64,000 nt of DNA from Bacteroidota bacterium. Lineage in GTDB: Bacteria > Bacteroidota > Bacteroidia > Bacteroidales > DTGW01. Below the pieces are notes generated by a model. That model was not told the origin of the DNA, did not search any database, and saw nothing but the letters and a program-made list of their open reading frames with translations. Both the position numbers and the translations under genes were made by a program. Shown here one piece after another: positions 36,492 to 44,879 of the stretch (the stretch's first letter is position 1; the number at the start of each line of letters is the position of its first letter). Where the stretch lies: the NCBI GenBank assembly GCA_029572965.1, contig JAKPQD010000132.1, forward strand, positions 62,001-126,000, given 5' to 3'.

Positions 36492-37496
36492 TTACTTTAC
36501 ATCTTTACCCTCAGGCTCTTCTTTTTTTTCATTAACTGATGGTTCAGTAGCAACAACTGGTATGGTATTCTTAACGAAATCATACGCAACAGCCCAAATA
36601 TTTTCATTTTCATTAGGAGCTGGTTCCATTTTAGCAAACTTTACAAGGTCTGCCAACGAAAACATTTCTGTCAATTTTGTAATTAAAGATTTTTCTATAA
36701 CATCAATAGTTTTCAACCTTGAAATAATTTCTTCGCTTGTACTTTCCATGGCAGGTACTTCAAAACGGGCTTCAATATAAGTTCTTACAGCATCAGTAAT
36801 ACCCGAATAATACTCTTTAATAAAACCACGCTGCCATAACTTTTCGCGTTGTATCCTTTCAAGCTCCCTAAGAGCAATAACATGTGCAGGTTCTGCCGGT
36901 TTGGCAAATATCCCCAATATGGGTTTATGGGTTTTCCAACGCCAGATTACGTAAGCTATTAACAGAATGGCCAATAAAATTGCCAGCCCTATACCTGTAT
37001 AAGCCAGAATTTCTTTCAAAGTAAGAGGAATTTCAATTACGCCTTTTATATCTGCAATTTTCGAAGGGTCTTTTACCTGAAGAGTATTTACTGCCAACAT
37101 AATTGGGGCACTTACCAAAGTATCTGTTGTTGTGCCATTGAAAAAAGCAAACTTCAACGGTTGAGTCTGATAAAGCCCGCTGTCAAAACATGTTACAAGA
37201 TATTTTTTTGTAACCTTAATATTGTTGGCATCAATGTGAGTTGTATCGGCAGGTAAAGAAGACAAAACCTCAATTTTAGATACAATAGAGTCTGTAAATA
37301 CTGGAAACATTACCTTTACGCCAACAGGTTGTGTAACTACCATGTTAAGGTACATTTGGTCGCCAATAAGAATCTGGGCCGAATCAAAACGGGCATCAAC
37401 GCTTATTGTTCCTCCTGCAAATATTTTTGCAGATAATAAAATTAGTACAATTGAAAATAATATTTTTTTATGTGGCTGCATTTTCAAGCAATTCAT
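36492..37496 (-). CDS. Bat-operon membrane protein of unknown function
   Basis: This protein (about 334 residues) has a signal peptide (core KKILFSIVLILLSAKIFA), a beta-rich periplasmic part (about 30-165), a single membrane helix (about 175-195, YTGIGLAILLAILLIAYVIW) and a cytoplasmic helical tail (about 200-310; LRELERIQREKLWQRGFIKE) with an acidic/Lys end. It lies in the usual place between the DUF58 gene and batA. The upstream frame opens with TTG, so I use the ATG at 37496; 37481 is an alternative. The layout resembles BatD in miniature. Confidence 0.8.
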   Translation of the reverse strand: MNCLKMQPHKKILFSIVLILLSAKIFAGGTISVDARFDSAQILIGDQMYLNMVVTQPVGVKVMFPVFTDSIVSKIEVLSSLPADTTHIDANNIKVTKKYLVTCFDSGLYQTQPLKFAFFNGTTTDTLVSAPIMLAVNTLQVKDPSKIADIKGVIEIPLTLKEILAYTGIGLAILLAILLIAYVIWRWKTHKPILGIFAKPAEPAHVIALRELERIQREKLWQRGFIKEYYSGITDAVRTYIEARFEVPAMESTSEEIISRLKTIDVIEKSLITKLTEMFSLADLVKFAKMEPAPNENENIWAVAYDFVKNTIPVVATEPSVNEKKEEPEGKDVK

Positions 37497-37512
37497 ATTA
37501 ATTTTACAATGA

Positions 37513-38394
37513 TTAGCGCATCTCAAAAAGCTTCATCAACGGCTTCACGTAATCTTCTCCGGTATATAACTGTACTGTGTCAATTCCACACTTAGAAAAC
37601 AAGTTTTGCAAGCGTTCCTGGCGTTTCATCCACCACAGGGCATATTGCTGCCTGACCTCAGGGTCTGAAGTGTCTATCCATGTTTCTACATCAGATTCAG
37701 CATCAACAAACTTCATCAAACCTACTGGTACAAGCTCTGCCTCACGACGGTCAACCACCTGCAAAGCAGCTATCTCGTGTTTACGGTTTGCTATTTTCAA
37801 AGCTTCTGAAAAATTGATAACCCCATCATTTGTTTCGTCAAAAAAGTCAGAAATGACAAACGCTGTACATTTTTTCTTGATAGAATTGGTAAAATAACGT
37901 AATGCTTCCGAAATATCAGTTTTTCGGCTCTTAGGCTCGTAAGTCAGCAACTCACGGATGATGCGCAAAGTATGCGAACGGCCTTTTTGCGGAGAGATAA
38001 ATTTTTCTACTTTATCAGAAAACATAATCATCCCGATCTTATCGTTATTTTGAATAGCCGAAAAGGCTAACACAGCTGCAACTTCAGCAATAAGCGAAGT
38101 TTTAAGCTGCTTGTTTGTACCAAAATGACGCGAACCGCTCACGTCAACGAGCAGCATTACAGTAAGCTCGCGCTCTTCTTCAAAAACTTTAACAAAAGGA
38201 TGATTAAAACGGGCAGTTACGTTCCAGTCGATATTACGAATGTCGTCACCAAACTGGTATTCACGCACCTCAGAGAATGCCATACCTTTGCCTTTAAAGG
38301 CGCTATGATATTCTCCCGCAAAAATATTTTTAGTCAGCCTACGCGACTTAATTTCTATTCGTCGTACTTTCTTTAATAAATCGGCAGCTTCCAC
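37513..38394 (-). CDS. DUF58 protein of the MoxR/Bat locus
   Basis: This 293-residue cytoplasmic DUF58 protein contains SEVREYQFGDDIRNIDWNVT (about 41-60), the family hallmark, followed by a vWA-like fold with DVSGS at 84-88. No membrane segment is present. DUF58 genes nearly always lie next to moxR; the protein is thought to be a MoxR client or adaptor. The gene ends about 17 bases before the next gene in the operon. Confidence 0.9.
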   Translation of the reverse strand: MEAADLLKKVRRIEIKSRRLTKNIFAGEYHSAFKGKGMAFSEVREYQFGDDIRNIDWNVTARFNHPFVKVFEEERELTVMLLVDVSGSRHFGTNKQLKTSLIAEVAAVLAFSAIQNNDKIGMIMFSDKVEKFISPQKGRSHTLRIIRELLTYEPKSRKTDISEALRYFTNSIKKKCTAFVISDFFDETNDGVINFSEALKIANRKHEIAALQVVDRREAELVPVGLMKFVDAESDVETWIDTSDPEVRQQYALWWMKRQERLQNLFSKCGIDTVQLYTGEDYVKPLMKLFEMR

Positions 38395-38406
38395 AATTAC
38401 CTGATT

Positions 38407-38814
38407 TTACTTTTTCTTTTTCATCAAAATGGTGAAATACCATTCATCTTTTATCAGTTCGATGATGTAAACTGTACCTTTTTCTACATAAATCCACTTA
38501 GTATCGCCTGCTTTTTTGTACATTTTGTCCAACTCGGCGGTGCGCAACTTCATATTAGAGTAGTCGCTCATCAGTTTGGTAAATGTACATTCGTCCTTTT
38601 CATCGAGGAAAAACAGGTACGTTTCTTCATTATACTTATCAACGAACTTTATATACTTATAGGTGTTATTGACAGCACCTTCATCGAGGTCAAAGCCCGG
38701 GTTGTTTTTTTGCATCAGGCTGATAATCTCGGTCTTTGTTTTTCCTATATAATTAACAGGTTCAACTTGTACGACCAACGATATAAGGCCTAAAAGCATT
38801 GCCAATGTTTTCAT
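38407..38814 (-). CDS. Small exported protein within the MoxR/Bat locus
   Basis: I do not recognise this 135-residue protein. It has a signal peptide (MKTLAMLLGLISLVVQVEP) and then an alpha/beta body with NYIGKTKTEIISLMQKNN, a stretch typical of helix-led PASTA- or BLIP-like folds, and a Lys-rich end (KKKK). It is interposed between moxR and the DUF58 gene, which usually adjoin. The direction and spacing (103 bases from moxR, 12 bases from DUF58) are consistent with cotranscription. Confidence 0.65.
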   Translation of the reverse strand: MKTLAMLLGLISLVVQVEPVNYIGKTKTEIISLMQKNNPGFDLDEGAVNNTYKYIKFVDKYNEETYLFFLDEKDECTFTKLMSDYSNMKLRTAELDKMYKKAGDTKWIYVEKGTVYIIELIKDEWYFTILMKKKK

Positions 38815-38917
38815 AGCTAAAATTTTAAAAACTCGAAATTAAACAATTATTTGTCAAACTCCGAATTTTTACAGCCCAAGTTCACCCTCTACTATCCGGG
38901 AGCTGCAATACTTCAGT

Positions 38918-39913
38918 CTAAGGGACCTCAACGGTATTGAGAATTTCAGTGATAACATCTTCTGTAGTGATGTTTTCAGCCTCTGCTTCGTAGGTAAGAC
39001 CAATACGATGACGCAATACATCGTGGCATACCGCACGAACATCTTCCGGGATTACGTATCCACGACGTTTGATAAATGCATAAGCCTTAGAAGCCATAGC
39101 CATATTGATACTTGCACGAGGAGAACCACCGTAAGCTATCATATTCTGAAATCTCTCGAGCTTATATTCAGATGGGAAACGTGTTGCAAATACAATATCG
39201 AGGATGTATTTCTCAATTTTCTCATCCATGTAAACATCGCGAACCACAGTTTTAGCCTTAATAATATCTTCAGGCTTCAATACCTGTGTGGCTTTTGGAA
39301 ATGTTTGCCCCATGTTTTGGCGAACAACCAAGCGCTCTTCTTCTTTTTTAGGATAAGTAATCACCACCTTGAGCATGAAACGGTCCATCTGCGCTTCTGG
39401 CAAAGGATAAGTACCTTCTTGTTCAATTGGGTTTTGTGTTGCAAGAACTAAGAACGGTTGTGGCAACTTAAAAGTCTCAGCGCCAATAGTCACCTGCTTC
39501 TCCTGCATTGCCTCGAGCAAAGCACTTTGTACCTTAGCCGGAGAACGGTTAATTTCGTCTGCCAACACAAAATTTGCAAAAACAGGGCCGCGGCGTACCG
39601 TGAATTCCTCGTTCTTTTGACTGTAAATCATAGTACCGATAAGGTCGGCAGGCAAGAGATCCGGTGTAAACTGGATACGGCTAAACTTAGCATCAATAGC
39701 CTGAGCAAGAGTATTGATTGCTAATGTTTTTGCCAGACCAGGCACACCCTCCAGCAGAATATGCCCATCAGACAGAAGGCCAATGAGCAAACTTTCGACC
39801 AAGTGTTTTTGACCAACAATAACTTTGTTGATTTCCATTGACAAAATGTCAACAAAAGCACTTTCCTGTTGAATGCGGTCATTTAATTCTTTAACATTAA
39901 CTGCAATATTCAT
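38918..39913 (-). CDS. MoxR-family AAA ATPase
   Basis: This 331-residue ATPase has Walker A GVPGLAKT at 56-63, Walker B LADEINR at 117-123, sensor 1 in LATQNPIEQEGTYPLPEAQ (about 158-176) and the C-terminal lid domain. MoxR ATPases act as chaperones that mature or assemble protein complexes, working with vWA proteins. It is the first gene of the leftward locus moxR-orf-DUF58-orf-batA-B-C-D-E. A poorly defined promoter region lies upstream in a repeat-rich gap. Confidence 0.94.
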   Translation of the reverse strand: MNIAVNVKELNDRIQQESAFVDILSMEINKVIVGQKHLVESLLIGLLSDGHILLEGVPGLAKTLAINTLAQAIDAKFSRIQFTPDLLPADLIGTMIYSQKNEEFTVRRGPVFANFVLADEINRSPAKVQSALLEAMQEKQVTIGAETFKLPQPFLVLATQNPIEQEGTYPLPEAQMDRFMLKVVITYPKKEEERLVVRQNMGQTFPKATQVLKPEDIIKAKTVVRDVYMDEKIEKYILDIVFATRFPSEYKLERFQNMIAYGGSPRASINMAMASKAYAFIKRRGYVIPEDVRAVCHDVLRHRIGLTYEAEAENITTEDVITEILNTVEVP

Positions 39914-40324
39914 CGATCTGGTTTTTTGTTCTTTTTACAATATAAAAGTGAACCATTTCAGTATTGTTAAAAAGCTAAATAGTTTTATAAATAGTTAAAA
40001 AGTGTTAAGCTTTGAACGTTAGGATAATAAAATTGAGAATGAGAGAATGAGAGAATTTGAAAATTTGAAAATGCGAGAAATGCAAAAGATTGTTTGTTTA
40101 TTAAGCCCAAAAAAATGTTCAAAAGACCAAACAATAGTAGATTTCGACACTACGTGTCTTAGTTCGATTTACATTGCACATCTACAAAGATTTCGAAGCT
40201 AAGCTTCTACGCAATTGAGCAACACAGTTGCGATATCTTTGTAGTCAAAAAATTGAAAAGCAGCATGAAACCACGTAGTGGTGAAATTATATTCTGTATT
40301 CATTCAGACCACAGCGAAAAACAA
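39914..40324. other. 411-base gene-free region
   Basis: No gene is seen. The first part (to about 40130) is A-rich with short repeated AGAGAATG/GAAAATTTG words, and the second part holds the hairpin cluster at 40146-40281. Confidence 0.55.
40146..40281. repeat. Hairpin-cluster repeat
   Basis: Four palindromes follow each other: GACAC-TAC-GTGTC (40146-40158), CTACAAAGAT (40182-40191) pairing with ATCTTTGTAG (40235-40244), GAAGCTAAGCTTC (40195-40207) nested within it, and CCAC-GTA-GTGG (40271-40281). The arrangement resembles REP-like or decayed mobile-element sequences. It separates moxR from an EamA gene reading toward it. Confidence 0.5.
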
Positions 40325-41224
40325 CTATTTCCCGGCCAAAATAATTATTCCAATCCCTATCAAAATCCCAATTAAAATCAGGCCTTTACGTTTAACGTTC
40401 TTCTCATGAAAAAGTAATGCGCCTAAAGAGAAAGACACAACCACGCTGCCGCGACGCAAGGTAGAGACTATGGCTACCATAGCATCGGGATGAGAAAGCG
40501 ACCAGAAATACACAAAATCCGCAACGGTAAGGCAAATACCAATGAGAGGAATTGTAAAACGCCATTGAAAAGTTGAAAATTGCTTGCGTTTAGGGTACCA
40601 TATTATGAAAAACAACACCAACATTAGTGGTACCATGTAAATATGGTACCAACACTGCATGGCAAGCCGGTTATAGTGATGAACAAGAAATTTATCGTAC
40701 AAAGAGCTTATAGAACCAATGATAGTAGAAACGGTCATAAACAACACCCACTTGTTGGTGCGGAACGAAATCCCTTCTCGCTTGCCCGACAGGGTAAACA
40801 GGTAATAGAAGAACAATGTCACCGCAATACCAATCCATTGCCAAACTGTAAGCACCTCGCCAAAGATAAGCAGCGCCCCTATTATTGTCCACAAAGGCCC
40901 TGATGAACGTATGGGCGATACAATAGTAATTGGAAGGTGTTTCATGGCAAAATACGCCAACGTCCATGAAGAACCAACAATGACAGATTTTATAAAAATC
41001 AAAACATGCGCCTGAAGCGTTAACGAACGAAAGTAGAAAACAGAATCCGAGGGCACATTTCCAAAATAGGCATACAAAACTATTGGCAAACAAATCAGCG
41101 CACTGGTCAGCGAGGAAAAAAACAAGACCGGGATAACTGCATTATCAACTAAAGATTTCTTTTTAAAAATATCATAAACACCCAGCAATAATGCCGACAA
41201 TATAGCAAGAAGGACCCAAACCAC
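40325..41224 (-). CDS. EamA-family (DMT) transporter
   Basis: This 299-residue protein has ten predicted membrane helices in two EamA repeats (about 5-145 and 160-298), including ITIVSPIRSSGPLWTIIGAL and the LGALLFHEK segment. Such drug/metabolite transporters move amino acids, nucleobase derivatives or other small molecules; the substrate is unknown. It stands alone, with a promoter element at 41244-41251. Confidence 0.85.
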   Translation of the reverse strand: MVWVLLAILSALLLGVYDIFKKKSLVDNAVIPVLFFSSLTSALICLPIVLYAYFGNVPSDSVFYFRSLTLQAHVLIFIKSVIVGSSWTLAYFAMKHLPITIVSPIRSSGPLWTIIGALLIFGEVLTVWQWIGIAVTLFFYYLFTLSGKREGISFRTNKWVLFMTVSTIIGSISSLYDKFLVHHYNRLAMQCWYHIYMVPLMLVLFFIIWYPKRKQFSTFQWRFTIPLIGICLTVADFVYFWSLSHPDAMVAIVSTLRRGSVVVSFSLGALLFHEKNVKRKGLILIGILIGIGIIILAGK

Positions 41225-41243
41225 TTTTCAAAATTTTAGGTGG

Positions 41244-41251
41244 CAAAAGTA
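41244..41251 (-). promoter_or_regulatory. -7 promoter element for EamA gene
   Basis: CAAAAGTA reads TACTTTTG on the minus strand, matching TAnnTTTG, 20 bases before the ATG at 41224. A second CAAAAGTA lies at 41288-41295. Confidence 0.45.
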
Positions 41252-41353
41252 GAAATAAAAATAGGGAATAAGAAAAAAGGAATAAGGCAAAAGTAAAAAA
41301 CCTCCCAGAATTGAATTCGTGGAAGGCTTCTATACCCATAAATGCAAAAAGTC

Positions 41354-42670
41354 TTAGCTGACAGCTATTTTCTTGCTCCAAACATTTTGACGGACAAAGT
41401 ACACTCCTGTCTTTAAAGAAGGGACATCAACAGATATTTCGTTTGATGCCACACTAACGTTTGTGTAAAAAAGTTTCACTCCTCGCACATCATAAACAGA
41501 GATGACAAAATCACTACATACAGTTATTGGAAGAGATATTAATATTCGATTATTGTTATAAACAGCACTAATATCATCTTTTGTAGCATCCAAACGGTTT
41601 ACAACTACAGGATCAACATCATCTGCAGGAATTATATCTACCTCAGGAGTAACAAATGTAGAGCTTTTTAAAATCTTTACCTCCCCGGCATCAGGAACAA
41701 CATCAAAGATAAGGTAAACAACTGCATCAACCTGAACAATACGAAAAGGTACAGCAACATTATTTTGTGTAACACTGGCAGATGGCCAACCTTCAGGCAA
41801 TGGACGGCGGATACTCAGCGGATAGTTATAAATTGAATCTGCCAGGTTATCAGTAACCTGCAACGTCATGGACGAATCTGTAGTCGCTGTCTCAGTAACA
41901 GAAACAGCGTTTCTTTCTTTAGAATAAAGGGTTGCATTTAAGAACGTGGTCACCCAAAATTTTGGCTTACGTGCAGCCAAGTATGCCACACTCTTGCGCA
42001 ATTCTATAGAGGTAATTGGTGAATACCCTCCATCTTTGTCAATTCCATGAAACAGATAAACCAACCATCCGTTACTCTTGGCAACAGCAGAAAAGTTTGT
42101 CTTGAACTGGCTTAAATTTTGGGTAGCGCCTTTATCCCCACAAATGACAGAACTAATATTGTAATATGAAGCAGGTGTTTTCCCTTCAACAAAGCCTTGG
42201 CATCCGCGAGCTGAAATGTAATATTTTCCACAAATAGAATCTACTCCTGCCACACAATATGGATAGGCCATAGTGAGGCACTTTTTATTGGTAATTTGAC
42301 CTTCAATAGCAGTTTTTGAATCTTTTAGCTCTGTTTCCTGCTGAGTAATGGTAACCTGGCTAAAATTTGCATGGGTAACAGTATGGCTGGCTATCTCGTG
42401 ACCTTTGTCAGAAGCTGTTTTCAATGCTGACCAATTTGCACCCGACCAATCTTTAACGGTAAACATCGTCAGGTTGAAACCATACTCATCAAATAAAGGA
42501 ATAGCCACTTTAAACTGATTAGAACAACCATCATCAAAAGTGTAGCTGATAGCAGCCTGTCTAAAACCAGCCCATGTAGCCACTTCATAAGGCTTAGGCG
42601 CTGTTTGTGCAACCCCGGTAAACCCGTTAACAACAAGGGTAAAAGCAAAAAATAAAGTAAGTTTTCTCAT
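41354..42670 (-). CDS. Polysaccharide deacetylase with type IX sorting-like tail
   Basis: This 438-residue secreted protein has a signal peptide (ending GVAQ), a NodB deacetylase domain (about 35-265) with the metal/catalytic YTFDDG (D46, D47) and the HxxxH pair in ASHTVTH (H96, H100), a linker with beta domain, and a C-terminal region ending GVYFVRQNVWSKKIAVS that resembles a type IX (T9SS) sorting domain. It would remove acetyl groups from a surface or extracellular polysaccharide. The substrate (peptidoglycan, chitin or xylan) cannot be told. A -7 element lies at 42690-42697. Confidence 0.85.
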   Translation of the reverse strand: MRKLTLFFAFTLVVNGFTGVAQTAPKPYEVATWAGFRQAAISYTFDDGCSNQFKVAIPLFDEYGFNLTMFTVKDWSGANWSALKTASDKGHEIASHTVTHANFSQVTITQQETELKDSKTAIEGQITNKKCLTMAYPYCVAGVDSICGKYYISARGCQGFVEGKTPASYYNISSVICGDKGATQNLSQFKTNFSAVAKSNGWLVYLFHGIDKDGGYSPITSIELRKSVAYLAARKPKFWVTTFLNATLYSKERNAVSVTETATTDSSMTLQVTDNLADSIYNYPLSIRRPLPEGWPSASVTQNNVAVPFRIVQVDAVVYLIFDVVPDAGEVKILKSSTFVTPEVDIIPADDVDPVVVNRLDATKDDISAVYNNNRILISLPITVCSDFVISVYDVRGVKLFYTNVSVASNEISVDVPSLKTGVYFVRQNVWSKKIAVS

Positions 42671-42689
42671 AGTATCATTTTTAGTGGGG

Positions 42690-42697
42690 CAAAAATA
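42690..42697 (-). promoter_or_regulatory. -7 promoter element for the deacetylase gene
   Basis: CAAAAATA reads TATTTTTG on the minus strand, matching TAnnTTTG, 20 bases upstream of the ATG at 42670. Confidence 0.45.
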
Positions 42698-42792
42698 GAC
42701 TGCCCTCCATATTCAGGCAGGGAAAAAATGGGCAAAAAAGTGGAAAGATTTTTAACTATAATCAATATTTGCATTACAACCACCCCACCTCC

Positions 42793-42827
42793 CGCCTGAG
42801 GCGAGACAAGCCCTCCTTATAAAGGAT
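42793..42827. repeat. Dispersed palindrome, copy 2
   Basis: CGCC-TGA-GGCG (42793-42803) is followed by CCCTCCTTATAAAGGATT (42811-42828), sharing the CTCCTT/AAGG core with copies at 1989 and 43664. It lies between two leftward genes. Confidence 0.45.
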
Positions 42828-42860
42828 TAGAAACAATGCTATCTTCTAAAGCAAAGCATT

Positions 42861-43736
42861 TTAAGGTTTACTTATACATTTAGTAAAAAAATCAAAAACA
42901 GCTTTGTATTGAGATTGCCAGAAAACGTAATCATGGCCAGATTTTTCGACAAGATTAAACTGATGCTTAGCCTTTTCATTAGATTTCATCAATGCCTTGA
43001 ACAGCAAAGCAGACTGCTCAGGGTTTACCACTTTATCATCCTTGCCATGAGCTAAAAATAAAGGAATATTTATATTGTTTGCTTGATAAACAAGGTTATA
43101 TGTAGTTTTCCATAAATCTGCATGCAGGTTATACTCTCCCAAATAGCCTTTCAGGAGGTTATCATTGGGCATCTGCAGCGGGTCATAATCCCCTGAAAGG
43201 GCCGCTCCGGCTTTAAACAAGCGGGCATTTTGAATGGCAAGCATAACAACGCCCCTGGCTCCTGTAGAAATACCAAAAAGAAAATTGCACTGGTTTTCTT
43301 TTAACAAACCATACTCTTGCTGTATGTAAGGAATTACAGTATCGGTCAGCCAATAAACCGTATGATACTTTACCCAGTCGGCCCGAGTCTGTGGGTAAAC
43401 CTTTAAATGATAGATAGATTTCTGCATATCAGGCAAGACCAATGCAAAACCTTCAGCTAAAGCTTTTTTACAAAAATCACTTTTCAAACATACATCATTA
43501 TAAGGAAAATTCCAGCCTGGCAACACAAGAATTGTTCCTTTTTTTAACTTTTCAGGAATAACAATTTCAACTTTTGTATTATTGATAAGGATTGTGGTGT
43601 CAGTTTGAGCGGGGATGCCTATAAATACAGAGAAAAATAAAACCAAAACAATGCCATCCCTAGCCCCTCCTTTTAAAGGAGGAGAAATAACGAAATGAAT
43701 ATGATTAGCTATTAGATTTATTATCCTGCGCATCAT
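42861..43736 (-). CDS. Exported alpha/beta hydrolase
   Basis: The protein (about 291 residues) has a nucleophile elbow in LFGISTGARG (GxSxG), an acid residue in HGKDDKVV and a His in KSGHDYVFW, giving a plausible Ser-Asp-His triad of esterase or peptidase type. I take the start at 43736, where ATGA overlaps the acylphosphatase stop; the upstream frame overlaps that gene too far. The first 28 residues then include ISPPLKGGARDG, encoded by the dispersed palindrome at 43664-43684, ahead of the true-looking signal core VLVLFFSVFIGIPAQ. So either the repeat has inserted in frame in the leader, or translation starts later at a non-ATG codon near 43650. Confidence 0.72.
   Translation of the reverse strand: MMRRIINLIANHIHFVISPPLKGGARDGIVLVLFFSVFIGIPAQTDTTILINNTKVEIVIPEKLKKGTILVLPGWNFPYNDVCLKSDFCKKALAEGFALVLPDMQKSIYHLKVYPQTRADWVKYHTVYWLTDTVIPYIQQEYGLLKENQCNFLFGISTGARGVVMLAIQNARLFKAGAALSGDYDPLQMPNDNLLKGYLGEYNLHADLWKTTYNLVYQANNINIPLFLAHGKDDKVVNPEQSALLFKALMKSNEKAKHQFNLVEKSGHDYVFWQSQYKAVFDFFTKCISKP
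43664..43684. repeat. Dispersed palindrome, copy 3 (inside a gene start)
   Basis: CCCCTCCTTTTAAAGGAGGAG contains a perfect 15-base palindrome (CTCCTTTTAAAGGAG, 43667-43681). It falls in the leader-coding part of the hydrolase gene. Confidence 0.55.
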
Positions 43737-44038
43737 CGGGTAATTTGAAAATCGGTATAACCATAAACCATGCCATCTATAACAGCCACATGACGGACAT
43801 GAGCATGAGGAGGACCTTCGTAACACCAATTGATAAAAGATTCTAACTGAGGCAATGTACCTTCGGCCTCAATAAAAACACTTCCATCAGGCATATTTCT
43901 GACCAAGCCACATATATTGAGCTGTTCGGCTACAATACGTGCCGTATGCCTAAACCCTACCCCCTGCACACGCCCCGAAACTGTAATCTTTTTATGAAAA
44001 ACAGGCAACTCGTCCATTACACTTTTCTTTTCTGCCAT
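43733..44038 (-). CDS. acyP: Acylphosphatase
   Basis: Acylphosphatase hydrolyses the carboxyl-phosphate bond of acyl phosphates. This 101-residue protein has the signature GRVQGVGFR (22-30, catalytic Arg30) and the catalytic Asn48 in LVRNMPDGSV, spaced as in the human enzyme. The last third, FINWCYEGPPHAHVRHV, is also typical. It overlaps the GNAT gene by 22 bases at its start and the hydrolase by 4 at its end. Confidence 0.93.
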   Translation of the reverse strand: MAEKKSVMDELPVFHKKITVSGRVQGVGFRHTARIVAEQLNICGLVRNMPDGSVFIEAEGTLPQLESFINWCYEGPPHAHVRHVAVIDGMVYGYTDFQITR

Positions 44039-44577
44039 TCAGACCTTAACAGACTGTACAATTCTAAATCATAAAAACGATCATTGACCCACTCACCTTG
44101 TCTCTCGATGCCTTCAAACACAAAACCTAACCGCTGCGGTATCTTTTTGCTTTTTTCATTCTCTTTTGCCACCTTAATCTGCACCCGGTTCACATTAAGC
44201 ACCCTGAAAGCTGCATCAACAAGGGTTTGACAAGCAGTAGTCACAATGCCATTACCCTGATACTCTTCTGCAAGCCAGTAGCCAATTTCAGTGCGTTTAT
44301 TAGCCTTGTCACTCCGGACAAAACCTATCAGCCCGACTATCACATTTTCATAAATAATAACATACGTCAGCTCGCGGGTTTCATAAGGATGCACCAATAT
44401 ACTTTTAATATAACTTTCTGTATCAGAAACTTTATGGGTAAAATCCACAAATGGCAACCATTGCCTGAGATATTCCCTGTTCGAATCAATAATACCAAAT
44501 ATTGCAGGAGCATCAGTAACTTGAATTTCGCGCAAACTGAGTTTCTCATCTATTTCAATTTCAAGAATACTTGTCAT
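44017..44577 (-). CDS. GNAT N-acetyltransferase (RimJ/RimL type)
   Basis: This 186-residue single GNAT domain transfers acetyl from acetyl-CoA. It has EIGYWLAEEYQGNGIVTTAC, the R/Q-x-x-G-x-G/A-like acetyl-CoA loop, and VAKENEKSKKIPQRLGFVFEG, the common RimL ending. The target could be a protein amino terminus or an antibiotic; it is unknown. It heads an overlapping trio with acylphosphatase and hydrolase, all leftward. Confidence 0.86.
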   Translation of the reverse strand: MTSILEIEIDEKLSLREIQVTDAPAIFGIIDSNREYLRQWLPFVDFTHKVSDTESYIKSILVHPYETRELTYVIIYENVIVGLIGFVRSDKANKRTEIGYWLAEEYQGNGIVTTACQTLVDAAFRVLNVNRVQIKVAKENEKSKKIPQRLGFVFEGIERQGEWVNDRFYDLELYSLLRSEWQKRKV

Positions 44578-44697
44578 AAAATTACTTTTTCATAAAAATA
44601 CAGCTTTATCTGCAAACAAGCAAAGAAATGTGAAGAAGTAATGGTTAATGGTCAATGATTAAGGGTTAATGTTGTTTAGATATGGATGTTATTTAAA

Positions 44698-44773
44698 CGC
44701 CGACATGTCAGTAAGTCGCTGTCGAGTATGTTTTAACTTTAACCAGACAGCGCTCGTAGAACCTGTCAGCGTC
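44698..44773. repeat. Long imperfect hairpin element
   Basis: Two 35-base arms are inverted imperfect copies: CGCCGACA (44698-44705) with TGTCAGCG (44764-44771), and CGCTGTC (44717-44723) with GACAGCG (44746-44752), enclosing a loop of about 22 bases. It may be a decayed mobile-element end or a structured RNA; neither can be shown. Confidence 0.45.
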
Positions 44774-44861
44774 TTATCTAAGCTACATTGAAGTAGATTA
44801 ATTATTTTGTTGAATATATTGGGGCGCAAATAATATTTAGCTCTTCTAACTTCCTTTTTTG

Positions 44862-44879
44862 AAAAAAAAAAAAAAAAAA
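44862..44879. repeat. Homopolymer of 18 A in a promoter spacer
   Basis: Eighteen consecutive A bases lie exactly between a TTG (44859-44861) and the -7 element TACATTTG (44880-44887). Spacer length in Bacteroidota promoters matters, so length change by slippage could alter expression of the lipoprotein gene at 44930. Confidence 0.85.

Noticed and set aside
37497-37526. TTG start extension of the Bat-operon unknown protein
   Set aside because: It would overlap the DUF58 gene and precede the signal peptide with hydrophilic residues; ATG codons at 37496 and 37481 fit better.
39008-39724. Two rightward open frames inside moxR
   Set aside because: Antisense shadows of a conserved ATPase gene.
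43737-43829. Upstream extension of the hydrolase frame
   Set aside because: It overlaps most of the acylphosphatase 3' end in another frame and encodes Cys/Ser-rich sequence unlike a signal peptide.
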